Below are positions 1-7,292 of a stretch of 23,202 nucleotides of DNA, in pieces. The notes below the pieces were generated by a model that ran no database searches, had not been told where the DNA came from, and saw only the letters and a list, made by a program, of their open reading frames with translations. The first letter of the stretch is position 1. Each line of letters opens with the position of its first letter. This stretch comes from Clostridiales bacterium (GTDB taxonomy: Bacteria > Bacillota > Clostridia > Christensenellales > Aristaeellaceae). The position numbers and the translations under genes were made by a program. Where the stretch lies: contig SFNY01000037.1 of the NCBI GenBank assembly GCA_004554085.1, positions 1 through 23,202 of the forward strand, written 5' to 3'.

Positions 1-386
1 CCGTTGAAGCTGCCCAGGTCGAAGCGGATGCCCTCGCCGTCCACCGCGTCCTTCGCGGCCTGCATGACGTCTGTGGACAGGCCCAGGCTGTTGGCGTAGT
101 CGTTGGTGGTTCCGGCGGCGATGTAGCCCACCGGGCGATCCACGCCGCTCTCCACCAGGCCGGCGATGGTCTCGTTGAGCGTGCCGTCGCCGCCGATGCA
201 GACGATGCGCTCGTACTCTGCGGCGTGGTCGCGCACGTAGGGCGTGGCGTCGCCGCTGCATGCGGTGACGTACACCGCGCATTCATAGTCCCGATCATTG
301 TACAGGCGAACGATCTCGGGCAGGAAACGGTTTGCGCGCTTTTGCCCCGCGCAAGGGTTCAGCAAAAGTAGAAGCCGCTTATTCAC
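1..386 (-). CDS. Diacylglycerol/lipid kinase family protein, C-terminus cut by window edge
   Basis: Only the first 128 residues are in the window. The reading begins at a GTG at 386 with an AGAGGGG ribosome binding site about 8 nt upstream. The N-terminus has the hydrophobic strand and 'LLNPCAG' of the DAGK catalytic domain, then the nucleotide-binding signature GGDGTLNE at residues 65-72 and the following 'GTTNDYANSLG' segment (92-102). This is the pattern of YegS/BmrU/DgkB-type kinases, which phosphorylate diacylglycerol or related lipids at the inner face of the membrane. The usual length is about 300 aa, so more than half is missing. The true substrate (diacylglycerol, undecaprenol or another lipid) cannot be told from this part. 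It lies downstream of the metallophosphoesterase gene but is separated from it by a terminator. Confidence 0.85.
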   Translation of the reverse strand, partial: MNKRLLLLLNPCAGQKRANRFLPEIVRLYNDRDYECAVYVTACSGDATPYVRDHAAEYERIVCIGGDGTLNETIAGLVESGVDRPVGYIAAGTTNDYANSLGLSTDVMQAAKDAVDGEGIRFDLGSFN

Positions 387-494
387 GCATCGCACCCCTC
401 TCCAATACGCAGCTTGATTCTCGCAGCCGCAGCGGGGCCTGTGCTATGGCTCCATTGCGTTGCTGTGTTAACTTGCCAAAATGTTTTATTGGTG

Positions 495-526
495 AAAAAA
501 TGCCGCCGAACGCAAGCCGACAGCAT
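495..526 (-). terminator. Intrinsic terminator after the metallophosphoesterase gene
   Basis: Read on the minus strand, a 9-bp stem (arms 518-526 and 500-508, two G-U pairs) with a 9-nt loop is followed directly by a run of six T (500-495). It sits 17 bp past the phosphoesterase stop codon and separates that operon from the lipid kinase gene. Confidence 0.75.
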
Positions 527-542
527 CAATCAGTTCAAGTCC

Positions 543-1229
543 CTATTCCCTGATCCGCGCGAGATGGAAATCCAGCCCGTCGCAGGAAACCTGGTGGTAG
601 CGCAGGCCGTCCACCTCGCCGCGTATGGCTCCGGCAAGGCCCGCGCCGTGGAGGTGGCCGTAGACCACATCCTCCGCGCCGTAGCGCTTCAGCAGATCCG
701 AAAAGCCCTCCGCCGACTCCGTGCGCGGCGGATAGTGCATCATGGCAATCAGCGGCGCGGTCTCGCTGCGCGCGCGGGCGCTCTTCAGCGACATCTCCAG
801 CCGCTGGCGCTCCCGCAGGTAGATGCGCATATCGTCGCCGTCCACCGCCGCCTCCGCAGGAATCTGCCAGCCCCTGGAGCCGGCGAAGAGCACACCGTCC
901 AGAAACAGGCTGTCGTTCTGAAGCGCAAAGCAGTTTTCCCTGAGCATGCGGCGCACGCGACCGATGGAGCTCCACCAGTAGTCGTGGTTGCCCCGCAGCA
1001 GAATCTTGGTTCCCGGCAGCTCGCCGATGCGATCCAGATCCTCCTGCGCCTCCTCCAAATGCATGGCCCAGCTCAGGTCTCCGGGCAGCAGCACCACGTC
1101 CTGCGCCTGCACCCGCTCGATCCAATCGGCGCGAATCCGTTCAAAATGATTCGTCCATTGGGGGCCGAAGACGTCCATCGGCTTCTGCCGGGCGGGCAGG
1201 TGCAGATCCGAGATTGCCCAGACCGCCAC
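543..1229 (-). CDS. Calcineurin-like metallophosphoesterase
   Basis: A 228-aa protein with all five blocks of the dinuclear metallophosphatase fold: D8-L-H10, G50-D51, GNHD at 80-83, H165 in 'MMHYPP', and GHLHG at 191-195. These residues bind two metal ions and hydrolyse phosphomono- or diesters. The whole protein is essentially one catalytic domain with no signal peptide, so it should be cytosolic. The GTG start at 1229 is preferred because an AGGA box sits about 9 nt upstream and the previous stop codon ends 2 bp away, so it is in an operon and probably translationally coupled to the zinc-ribbon gene. The natural substrate is unknown; it resembles the stand-alone 'predicted phosphohydrolase' group found widely in Clostridia. 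Confidence 0.88.
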   Translation of the reverse strand: MAVWAISDLHLPARQKPMDVFGPQWTNHFERIRADWIERVQAQDVVLLPGDLSWAMHLEEAQEDLDRIGELPGTKILLRGNHDYWWSSIGRVRRMLRENCFALQNDSLFLDGVLFAGSRGWQIPAEAAVDGDDMRIYLRERQRLEMSLKSARARSETAPLIAMMHYPPRTESAEGFSDLLKRYGAEDVVYGHLHGAGLAGAIRGEVDGLRYHQVSCDGLDFHLARIRE

Positions 1230-1231
1230 GC

Positions 1232-1633
1232 TCAGCGATCCTCGCCGGACATGTCATCCTCATCATCCTCGTCGTCATCGTCGCCGAAGAAGCCGTCGTC
1301 GTCCTCCGCGAAGGACTCGTCGTCCATGCCTTCGTCGAGATCCAGCTCGATTTCGTCCATCGTGCTGACGGAATCGATGCCTCCGATGGTCGAGGTATCC
1401 GTGACCACGGTCTCCTCGCTCTGCGTATCGCTGTCGCGCTGCGCCAGCTCCTTCAGGCAGTAGGCGCACAGCTCCTGGCCCGGCACCACCGGATTCTCTC
1501 CGCACTCGGAGCAGAGCTCCAGCATCTCGTCCTGCTCGCTCTCACCGCGAACCTCGCGCTTGCATACGGAGCACATCTTGTCGGTATCGAGCATGTAATT
1601 CAGTTCACAGCGCGGGCATTTGATCAGACCCAT
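1232..1633 (-). CDS. Double zinc-ribbon protein with long acidic tail, function unknown
   Basis: A 133-aa protein. The N-terminal half has four CxxC pairs: C6/C9, C21/C24, C41/C44 and C56/C59, consistent with two small zinc ribbons. After about residue 65 the sequence turns low-complexity and strongly acidic, ending in a run of Asp/Glu (about 90-133). The ATG at 1633 is preceded by GGGAGGAAGAATTC, a good ribosome binding site. It is the first gene of a two-gene unit with the metallophosphoesterase and has its own promoter. I do not recognise a named family. Zinc ribbons with acidic tails often contact basic proteins or nucleic-acid machinery, but nothing here identifies the partner. Confidence 0.8.
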   Translation of the reverse strand: MGLIKCPRCELNYMLDTDKMCSVCKREVRGESEQDEMLELCSECGENPVVPGQELCAYCLKELAQRDSDTQSEETVVTDTSTIGGIDSVSTMDEIELDLDEGMDDESFAEDDDGFFGDDDDEDDEDDMSGEDR

Positions 1634-1721
1634 GAATTCTTCCTCCCAGCATCGGCGTTTTTCGCTTCAGCCTTGCAACAAGACTTCTGCGGGAAAAATT
1701 TCCTTCCATATACACCATGTT

Positions 1722-1749
1722 ATTATACACAAATGTCCCCAAAGCGCAA
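1722..1749 (-). promoter_or_regulatory. Sigma-A type promoter of the zinc-ribbon/phosphoesterase unit
   Basis: Minus strand: TTGCGC at 1749-1744, a 16-nt spacer, and TATAAT at 1727-1722. The start site would be near 1715, leaving a leader of about 80 nt. The TTGCGC also forms one arm of a small stem-loop (GCGCAA/TTGCGC) just past the uracil-DNA glycosylase stop codon. Confidence 0.7.
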
Positions 1750-1766
1750 GGGGTATTTGCGCAAAA

Positions 1767-2360
1767 TCACTTTTTTTCGGGATTCTCCGCGCGCAGATGC
1801 GCGGAAAGGCGGTGGATGTCCTCCGCATAGACCGGCCGCAGCGCGGGATTATAGATCAGCGACGCGGGGTGGTACATGGGATACAGCCGCAGGCCGTCCG
1901 CATCCTGAAACGCGCCGTGCACGTCCCCGATCACCGCCTTCGGCCCGGTCAGCGCCCGCAGCGGCACATTGCCCAGCGTGACGATCACCTCGGGCGCGAC
2001 CAGCTCGATCTCCCGCCGCAGCCAGGGCAGAAACAGGCTGACCTCCTCCCGGGTGGGAGGACGGTTCACCGTGCGTCCGGCGGAGGAGCGCTTCGTCGGG
2101 CGGAACTTTACGGCGTTGGTTACGTACAGCGCACTGCGCTCCAGTCCGGCAAGCTCCAGAAACTCATTAAGGTTTCTCCCCGCCTTGCCCACGAAGGGAT
2201 GGCCCTGGAGGGTCTCCTGCTCGCCCGGAGCCTCGCCCACCAGCATCACCCGCGCGCCGATCTCGCCCTCGCCGTGCACCAGGATCTTCTTCTCGCCCTC
2301 GTACAGCTCGGCGATGAGCCGGTTCAGCTCCTCGCGCATTCTATCCAGTTCGCCGCTCAC
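1767..2360 (-). CDS. Uracil-DNA glycosylase family protein lacking the Fe-S cysteines
   Basis: A 197-aa protein of the UDG superfamily. It has the first active-site motif GEAPGEQE (42-49), the 'GHPFVGKAG' segment (53-61) and the second motif YHPASL (163-168), as in family 4 enzymes that excise uracil from DNA. Unlike its neighbour it contains no cysteine at all: the position matching the cluster-ligand Cys in 'VKCRPP' is Phe86 ('VKFRPT'). It therefore cannot carry the [4Fe-4S] cluster. The GTG start overlaps the upstream stop as GTGA and has GGAGG 7 nt upstream, so the two glycosylases are translationally coupled. It may be a cluster-free glycosylase or a paralogue with altered base preference; activity is inferred. 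Confidence 0.85.
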   Translation of the reverse strand: MSGELDRMREELNRLIAELYEGEKKILVHGEGEIGARVMLVGEAPGEQETLQGHPFVGKAGRNLNEFLELAGLERSALYVTNAVKFRPTKRSSAGRTVNRPPTREEVSLFLPWLRREIELVAPEVIVTLGNVPLRALTGPKAVIGDVHGAFQDADGLRLYPMYHPASLIYNPALRPVYAEDIHRLSAHLRAENPEKK

Positions 2361-2944
2361 TTATCCGCCTCCGCGCCCCCGGCTTCCGCCTGAATTTCGC
2401 TTAGTTTGGCCCGAACCTTCTGAAAATCATCCCATGCCTCGCGCTTTTTGGAGGGATCGCGCAGCAGCGCCGAGGGATGGAAGGTGGGCATGAACCACAC
2501 GCCCTTGCGCTCGAACCACTGACCGTGCTGACGCATGACGGAGATCTCCTGCTGGAGCGTGTAGCGGCAGGCCACCTTGCCCAGCAGCACCACCACCTTT
2601 GGCCGCACCAGCGCCACCTGGGCGCGCAAGTAGTTGAGACAGGCCTGGGCCTCGTCCGGCTCGGGGTTGCGGTTCTGCGGCGGGCGGCACTTGACCACGT
2701 TGCAGATGTACACCTGTTCGCGCTCCAGGCCGATGGCGGCAATCATCCGCGTGAGCAGCTCGCCGGAGCGCCCCACGAAGGGCCGTCCCTGCATGTCCTC
2801 GTCGTGACCGGGGCCCTCGCCGATGAACATCAGCGTGGCGTGGGGATCGCCCTCGCCGGGAACCACGTTGGTGCGCGTCTCGCACAGGCGGCACTTGCGG
2901 CAGGCGCTTATCTCCTCCGCCAGCTGTGCCCAGGATGTCCTCAT
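2357..2944 (-). CDS. Uracil-DNA glycosylase, family 4 (Fe-S type)
   Basis: A 195-aa protein. Motif 1 is GEGPGHDED (42-50), followed by 'GRPFVGRSGELL' (53-64); motif 2 is FHPSALLRDP (155-164). Cys15 and Cys18, with Cys86 ('VKCRPP') and Cys102, match the four [4Fe-4S] ligands of family 4 uracil-DNA glycosylases such as the Thermotoga and Thermus enzymes. Its role is base excision repair of deaminated cytosine. The ATG at 2944 is chosen because GGGAG lies 8 nt upstream and family members begin shortly before the first Cys pair. The frame is open for 75 further codons upstream, but those run through the hairpin array and have no family resemblance. It is the first gene of a coupled pair with the cysteine-free paralogue. 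Confidence 0.93.
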   Translation of the reverse strand: MRTSWAQLAEEISACRKCRLCETRTNVVPGEGDPHATLMFIGEGPGHDEDMQGRPFVGRSGELLTRMIAAIGLEREQVYICNVVKCRPPQNRNPEPDEAQACLNYLRAQVALVRPKVVVLLGKVACRYTLQQEISVMRQHGQWFERKGVWFMPTFHPSALLRDPSKKREAWDDFQKVRAKLSEIQAEAGGAEADK

Positions 2945-2981
2945 AAGCTCATCTCCCAGCGCTCTCGTCCTATGTATACAC

Positions 2982-3310
2982 AAATCCGGCGGTTGCACGC
3001 CGGATTTCAGCTTGTCAAAAAGAATTTTGACAAGCTGGTGGACGGGGGAGTATCTCCCCCGCCACTGCCACTCCCTCAACGCACCGGAACCTCCGCAAAG
3101 CGGAGTTTCCGGCAGCGCCGCCAAGAATCCATTGGATTCTGGCGGGCTGGTCGCGCTTGCCAAAGGCAATAGCGCGACTGCTTTCCAGATTTTGCTTGAA
3201 TCCTTCGGATTCCGGCCGCAAAATCTGCAAGGAAGCGATTTTTACTCCGAGGAATAAATTCCTCTGCATAAAAATCAGCTGCGTACCCGGCGTACACGCC
3301 GCCGGGTACG
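2982..3310. repeat. Array of nine consecutive stem-loops filling the intergenic region
   Basis: The 441-bp gap 2945-3385 has no convincing gene but is almost wholly made of inverted repeats set end to end. Arms (left/right): 2982-2991/2998-3007; 3008-3020/3025-3037 (13 bp, perfect); 3044-3050/3054-3060; 3084-3096/3100-3112 (one mismatch); 3118-3130/3134-3145 (one bulge); 3150-3161/3165-3178 (2-nt bulge); 3186-3195/3218-3227 with an inner stem 3198-3203/3207-3212; 3237-3244/3269-3276 with an inner stem 3249-3255/3258-3264; 3282-3292/3300-3310 (11 bp, perfect). Loops are mostly 2-7 nt. This is far beyond a terminator. It could be a dispersed non-autonomous intergenic repeat or a structured RNA; with one copy in view I cannot decide. 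I see nothing in 3311-3385 beyond a T-rich stretch. Confidence 0.8.
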
Positions 3311-3385
3311 ATTTCAATGTGAAAAGTCTTCAACCCTCTCGCGTTTTCTCTGGGCTTTTTATCGTCTGAATCTGTCGGCAGCGCG

Positions 3386-3610
3386 TCACGCCTCGGGCAC
3401 GACCACTGCCTTCATGAAGATTTCCCACAGCGTCCTGAAGGTCACGGGAACGTCCGCGATGACCCAGCGCACCAGCGCGGTGAGCAGAATGACGCAGCCG
3501 ATGATGACCAGTATGCCCGCCAGCACGGCGATAAAATCGAACATCCCCGCAAAGATCTGGAACTTCACCTTGCGGCGGCGGGCCTCCTCCCGGGTATAGA
3601 GCTTTGCCAT
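3386..3610 (-). CDS. Small single-pass membrane protein, function unknown
   Basis: A 74-aa protein: a basic N-terminus ('KLYTREEARRRKVKF'), one strongly hydrophobic segment at about residues 22-48 (with Ile/Val/Leu and 'VIIGCVILLTALV'), and a short tail. The positive N-terminus predicts it inside and the C-terminus outside. The ATG at 3610 is preferred over the GTG at 3619, because the AGAGGTG ribosome binding site lies 6 nt from the ATG and overlaps the GTG. It has its own promoter just past the VanW gene stop. I do not recognise a family. Confidence 0.7.
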   Translation of the reverse strand: MAKLYTREEARRRKVKFQIFAGMFDFIAVLAGILVIIGCVILLTALVRWVIADVPVTFRTLWEIFMKAVVVPEA

Positions 3611-3634
3611 TCGTTTCACCTCTCTCTATTCGTC

Positions 3635-3663
3635 AGTATAGCACAGCCCGCTTAAAAATTCAA
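3635..3663 (-). promoter_or_regulatory. Promoter of the small membrane protein gene
   Basis: Minus strand TTGAAT at 3663-3658, 17-nt spacer, TATACT at 3640-3635 preceded by TGC (extended -10). It abuts the VanW-protein stop codon, so the two genes need not share a transcript. Confidence 0.7.
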
Positions 3664-5643
3664 TCACGGCCCGTACTCAATTATTTCCTTTGTCGCCTTG
3701 TAGCTGCTCTTGCACAGCTGTTCGCGGCTGATCTCGTTGCCATTGGCGTCCCAGTAGACCTTGTAGGCCACGGCGGAGGAACCCTTCTTGCCGCTCTGCA
3801 CCACCTTGCTGCTGCCGGAGGCCATGGTGAAGTTCACGCGGTACTCCGTCTCGTAGTCGATGTCGCCGGTCTTCTTGCTCTCCAGGGTGATGGTCATGCC
3901 GTCGCTCAGGAGCTTTCCGAAAATGCCGAAGTGCACGCGCTTGTCGTCGCTGAGGTAGCAGCAGATGTACACGTTCTCATCGGTGGAGTTGGTGAACTTC
4001 AGATCCTTGTTGCCCCAGTCCACCGCCGCGTCCTTGCCCGCGTCCACATAGGACACCGTCAGGGAGTGGGCGTGGCGCTCGTTGATGGTGAGGTTGGCCT
4101 TCACGGCGGCGTTGAACAGCGTGGTGGACACCTGGCAGATGCCGCCGCCCACCTCCTGCGTCACCTCGCCGCTGGAGTAGGCCGGGGCGGTCTTGAAGCC
4201 CCGGGCGGTGGTGCGCTCGCCCACGGTCTGGTTGAAGGAGAAGGTCTCCCCCGGCTCCAGGCAGGTGCCGTTGATGAGGGAAATTGCCAGCGAGATGTTG
4301 GACAGGCGGTTGGAGCTGGAGGAGGACGCGTTGGTCACGGCGGAGCTGATCATACCGTACTGCGCGGACACGTTCTCCAGCGTCACCTGCGGCTGCACCG
4401 CTGTCACCTCCATGGCGATCTGTCCGCCGCCGCTCTGAAGCGCCTGCTCGACGGACGCAACCAGCGCCTCCTGGTTCAGCACGCGCCCCTCCTGTTCCTG
4501 CGCGTACTGGAAGGTCTGACTTCCGAAGTCGAAGGACAGCAGATGCGCATCCTGCGCCTCCGCATCGATCTGCTCGGCGAGACGCGACGCGAAGGCGCGC
4601 ACCACCTCGTCGGTGTACATGCTGCGGCTGACCGTATAGCTCGAGGGCGACTCCATGCGCAGCGCGATGCGGTTGTAGCGCTCCACCAGCGAGCCCTGCC
4701 GCCCGGCGTTCCACGCGCTGGAGAGCACCGTCTCGTAATCGCTGGTGTAGCCCATCTGCTCGGCGGTGACCTGCGCGCCCTCGTTGAGCACCGCAGCCAC
4801 CTGCCGGTAGCTCGGCTCGATCTGCGTATTCCAGTGCTCCAGCGCCTGCGGAAGGGTCATGTCGGACACGTCCACGCCCTCCACTGTGGTTCCGGCGTAG
4901 AAGGTCTGCTTCGCCACCACGGCCTTCATCTGCGTGAACTCCGCATAGGCCTGCTGCCGCCACACGCCCACGCCGGCCATGCCCGCGATCAGAAGAAGCA
5001 GCAGGAAGGTCATGCCGTTCACCGGACTGCGCCCATGCTTCCTCTTATGCGGCGGCCTCCTCGGCGGCTCGTGGGGCGGACGATTGCCCTCGCGCCGGGG
5101 TCTGCGCTGCGGCGCGTCGAAGTCGTCGTAGCTGTCGTAGGGATCGTAGGCCATCCTCGGCGCGGGTGCGCGCCGGGGCGCTTCCGCCTGCATGTATGCG
5201 CTCTGGGAGCTGCGCCGTGCCAGCGGATTTTCCTGCACCGCATTCCGGGAATTGCGCTTTCCGGGCGCGGAAGATGTCTTCTTCTTCGCAGCCGCATTCG
5301 CCGTCGCGCCCGTGGACTTCCTTCCACCTGCGGTGACAGTACGGGCAGATGTGCCCGATTTCTTCGCAGCTGAATTTGCAGTCCGCGCGGTCGCGCTCGT
5401 CGCCCGCTTTGCGCCCGCATTTGCAGTCCGCGCACCCGTCGCCTTCTTCGCGCCTGCACCGGAGGTCTTTGCGCCTGTGCTTTTCTTCGCACCCGAATTC
5501 CGGGCAGCAGAAGTCGCGGAAGCGCGTCCCGTGCCGCTTCCGCTGCCGTTGCGCGCCCCGGCGGAGCGACCTCCGCTCTGCTTCCGGGGCTGCGTATCTA
5601 TTTCAAAATTTGCCAGTTCACGCGCTCTGCGTTCGCCGCTCAT
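3664..5643 (-). CDS. VanW-domain membrane protein with histone H1-like cytoplasmic tail
   Basis: A 659-aa protein from the ATG at 5643. Residues about 28-133 are low-complexity Ala/Lys/Arg/Ser/Thr/Gly with repeated 'AKK-TGA' units, like histone H1 tails. A Pro/Arg-rich stretch (about 165-208) follows, then one membrane helix at about 210-227. Outside come a region like the PG_binding_4 domain of YoaR/VanW proteins ('TFYAGTTVEGVDVSDM'), the VanW domain (about 445-570, with 'EPGETFSFNQTVG' and 'GGGICQVSTTLFNA'), and a G5-like C-terminus. VanW proteins are surface proteins thought to act at peptidoglycan; the biochemical role is unknown. The start is uncertain: the ATG at 5661 would add six residues. 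A TATACT (5673-5668) lies so close to it that 5643, with GGAG 12 nt upstream, seems likelier. Confidence 0.85.
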   Translation of the reverse strand: MSGERRARELANFEIDTQPRKQSGGRSAGARNGSGSGTGRASATSAARNSGAKKSTGAKTSGAGAKKATGARTANAGAKRATSATARTANSAAKKSGTSARTVTAGGRKSTGATANAAAKKKTSSAPGKRNSRNAVQENPLARRSSQSAYMQAEAPRRAPAPRMAYDPYDSYDDFDAPQRRPRREGNRPPHEPPRRPPHKRKHGRSPVNGMTFLLLLLIAGMAGVGVWRQQAYAEFTQMKAVVAKQTFYAGTTVEGVDVSDMTLPQALEHWNTQIEPSYRQVAAVLNEGAQVTAEQMGYTSDYETVLSSAWNAGRQGSLVERYNRIALRMESPSSYTVSRSMYTDEVVRAFASRLAEQIDAEAQDAHLLSFDFGSQTFQYAQEQEGRVLNQEALVASVEQALQSGGGQIAMEVTAVQPQVTLENVSAQYGMISSAVTNASSSSSNRLSNISLAISLINGTCLEPGETFSFNQTVGERTTARGFKTAPAYSSGEVTQEVGGGICQVSTTLFNAAVKANLTINERHAHSLTVSYVDAGKDAAVDWGNKDLKFTNSTDENVYICCYLSDDKRVHFGIFGKLLSDGMTITLESKKTGDIDYETEYRVNFTMASGSSKVVQSGKKGSSAVAYKVYWDANGNEISREQLCKSSYKATKEIIEYGP

Positions 5644-5831
5644 GAATCCAAAACACTCCATGTTCCCAGTATAACCCGATGCATGCCGGACACATTCCAA
5701 TCCCGAACCCGCAGCATGCACCTGGGGCAGTTTACACAATCCCATTATAAGGAATGGCTTCGGCCCAATCAACCCCTTTGCGTTAACTTCTCATGACAGC
5801 CGATGGGCACATTTTTCCCAAAGCATGCGTA

Positions 5832-5860
5832 GGGCGGAGGTGCTCATCACACCTCCGCCC
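5832..5860 (-). terminator. Perfect 11-bp stem-loop downstream of rarA
   Basis: GGGCGGAGGTG (5832-5842) pairs perfectly with 5850-5860 around a 7-nt loop, 14 bp beyond the rarA stop. There is no T-tract directly after it on either strand, so it may be a transcript-end stabiliser or a weak terminator. The rest of the gap 5644-5874 shows only an A+T-richer stretch and no gene. Confidence 0.5.
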
Positions 5861-5874
5861 CGTAAATCCACATT

Positions 5875-7200
5875 CTATGCGTTGGGATCCGGCGCGTCGT
5901 CAAAGCCGCGCCTCTCCCGGATCTCGCGAATCTCATTTTCATAGCCCTGCTCGCTGGGCTCGTAGTAGGGCATGCCCCGGGCCTCCAGCGGCGCGTACTG
6001 CTGCCGCACGTAGTGGCCCGGATAGTCGTGGGCATACTTGTAGCCCTCGCCGCAGCCCAGTTGATCCGCGCCCCGGTAGTGGGTGTCGCGCAGATGCACC
6101 GGAACCGGCTGATAACCGCCGCGCTCCGCGTCCTCCATGGCGCGGTCGATGGCCATCACCACCGAATTGGACTTCGGGCTCTCGCACACGGCGATGATGG
6201 CCTGGGATATGGGCAGCTTGGCCTCCGGCATGCCGATGGCCTCCAGCGCCTGCATGGCCGCCACCGCCTGCAGCATCGCCATGGGATTCGCAAGGCCCAC
6301 GTCCTCGCTGGCGTGGGCGATGATCCGCCGCACAATGATCCTGGGATCCACCCCCGCATGGTTCATCCGGGCGAACCATGCCAGCGCCGCGTCGCTGTCG
6401 GAGCCGCGCAGCGACTTGCAGAAGGCGGAGAGCATGTCGTAGAACAGGGATTCGTCCATCTGAATCACCTTGCTCTGGATGGACTCCTCGGCCACCTCCA
6501 GCGTCACGCGAATCGCACCGTCGGCCTCCATGGGCGTGGTGAGCACCGCCAGCTCCAGCGCGTTCAGGGCGCTGCGCACATCGCCGTTGGCCACCAGGGC
6601 GATGTGATCCAGCGCGTCGTCGTCGATCTGCACCTCCTGATCGCCGTAGCCGTTCACCGGATCGGCGATGGCGTTGAGCACGGCGCACTTGACCTCCTCC
6701 GCAGACAGCGGCTCAAAGTGGAACAGGCGGCAGCGGCTGACGATTGCGGGGGTCATGGCGATCATCGGGTTTTCGGTGGTGGAGCCGATGAAGCGGATCA
6801 CGCCCTGCTCGATGGCGGGCAGGATGGAGTCGGACTGGGCCTTGCTCCAGCGGTGGCACTCGTCCAGCAAAAGATAAGTCGGCTGGCCGTAAAGGTTCAG
6901 GCGATCCTGGGCGGCGCGCAGCACCTCGCGCACGTCGGCAACGCCGCTGGTGACGGCGTTGAGCTTGACGAAGGCCGCCTGGGTGCTCTCGGCGATGATG
7001 GAGGCCAGCGTGGTCTTTCCGCAGCCGGGCGGGCCCCAGAAGATGGAGCTGGTGAGCCGGTCGGCCTCGATGGCGCGGCGAAGCAGCTTGCCCTTGCCCA
7101 CGATCTGCGTCTGACCGATGAAATCATCCAGCGTGCGCGGGCGCATGCGGTCGGCCAGCGGGGCCATGCTGCGGGCGCTGGCGGAGAACAGGTCCTCCAT
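5875..7200 (-). CDS. rarA: Replication-associated recombination protein A (AAA+ ATPase)
   Basis: A 441-aa protein, typical RarA/MgsA length. It has Walker A GPPGCGKT (56-63), Walker B 'YLLLDECHRWSKAQ' (109-122), sensor 1 'GSTTENP' (139-145) and 'SRCRLF' (155-160). The C-terminal tetramerisation region follows, with 'ASEDVGLANPMAM' and 'LRDTHY' as in the family. RarA acts at stalled replication forks and in recombination, related to clamp loader subunits. The Walker B region usually reads DEIHRFNKAQ; here Cys, Trp and Ser replace Ile, Phe and Asn, while the catalytic Asp-Glu pair is kept. The ATG is fixed by GGGAGG 6 nt upstream. It is downstream of rpsT, with a terminator and a likely promoter between them. 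Confidence 0.96.
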   Translation of the reverse strand: MEDLFSASARSMAPLADRMRPRTLDDFIGQTQIVGKGKLLRRAIEADRLTSSIFWGPPGCGKTTLASIIAESTQAAFVKLNAVTSGVADVREVLRAAQDRLNLYGQPTYLLLDECHRWSKAQSDSILPAIEQGVIRFIGSTTENPMIAMTPAIVSRCRLFHFEPLSAEEVKCAVLNAIADPVNGYGDQEVQIDDDALDHIALVANGDVRSALNALELAVLTTPMEADGAIRVTLEVAEESIQSKVIQMDESLFYDMLSAFCKSLRGSDSDAALAWFARMNHAGVDPRIIVRRIIAHASEDVGLANPMAMLQAVAAMQALEAIGMPEAKLPISQAIIAVCESPKSNSVVMAIDRAMEDAERGGYQPVPVHLRDTHYRGADQLGCGEGYKYAHDYPGHYVRQQYAPLEARGMPYYEPSEQGYENEIREIRERRGFDDAPDPNA

Positions 7201-7227
7201 GGTGATCCTCCCTTATCTGGCAATTTC

Positions 7228-7255
7228 CGTATAACACAAAGGGAACGCAATGCAA
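7228..7255 (-). promoter_or_regulatory. Likely rarA promoter
   Basis: Minus strand TTGCAT at 7255-7250, 16-nt spacer, TATACG at 7233-7228. The -35 lies inside the loop of the rpsT terminator hairpin, so termination and new initiation overlap here. Confidence 0.5.
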
Positions 7256-7272
7256 TAAACAATCGCGTTCCC
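7235..7272 (-). terminator. rpsT terminator
   Basis: Minus strand GGGAACGC (7272-7265) pairs with 7248-7241 around a 16-nt A+T-rich loop, followed by TTTGTG. The stem is perfect but the T-tract is short, so read-through into rarA is possible. Confidence 0.55.
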
Positions 7273-7292
7273 TCTGTTGCACTTTGGTGACC

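Noticed and set aside
414..1463. 349-aa plus-strand frame ending in a polyserine run
   Set aside because: The serine run is the complement of the acidic Asp/Glu tail of the zinc-ribbon gene. The rest lies opposite the phosphoesterase.
2982..3310. CRISPR array
   Set aside because: The repeated elements are different inverted repeats, with no direct repeat of constant length and no unique spacers of uniform size.
3076..3333. 85-aa open frame on the minus strand across the hairpin array, and the 75-codon upstream extension of the family 4 glycosylase frame
   Set aside because: The frames run through back-to-back inverted repeats, lack a proper ribosome binding site at their starts, and show no protein-family features. 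The pairing explains the sequence better than coding.
3604..5373. 589-aa open frame on the plus strand opposite the VanW gene
   Set aside because: It is an antisense shadow of a GC-rich gene: His/Leu/Ala/Val/Arg-rich with no recognisable domain. The same applies to long antisense frames at 10290-12155, 13264-14406, 19547-20914 and 21789-23201.
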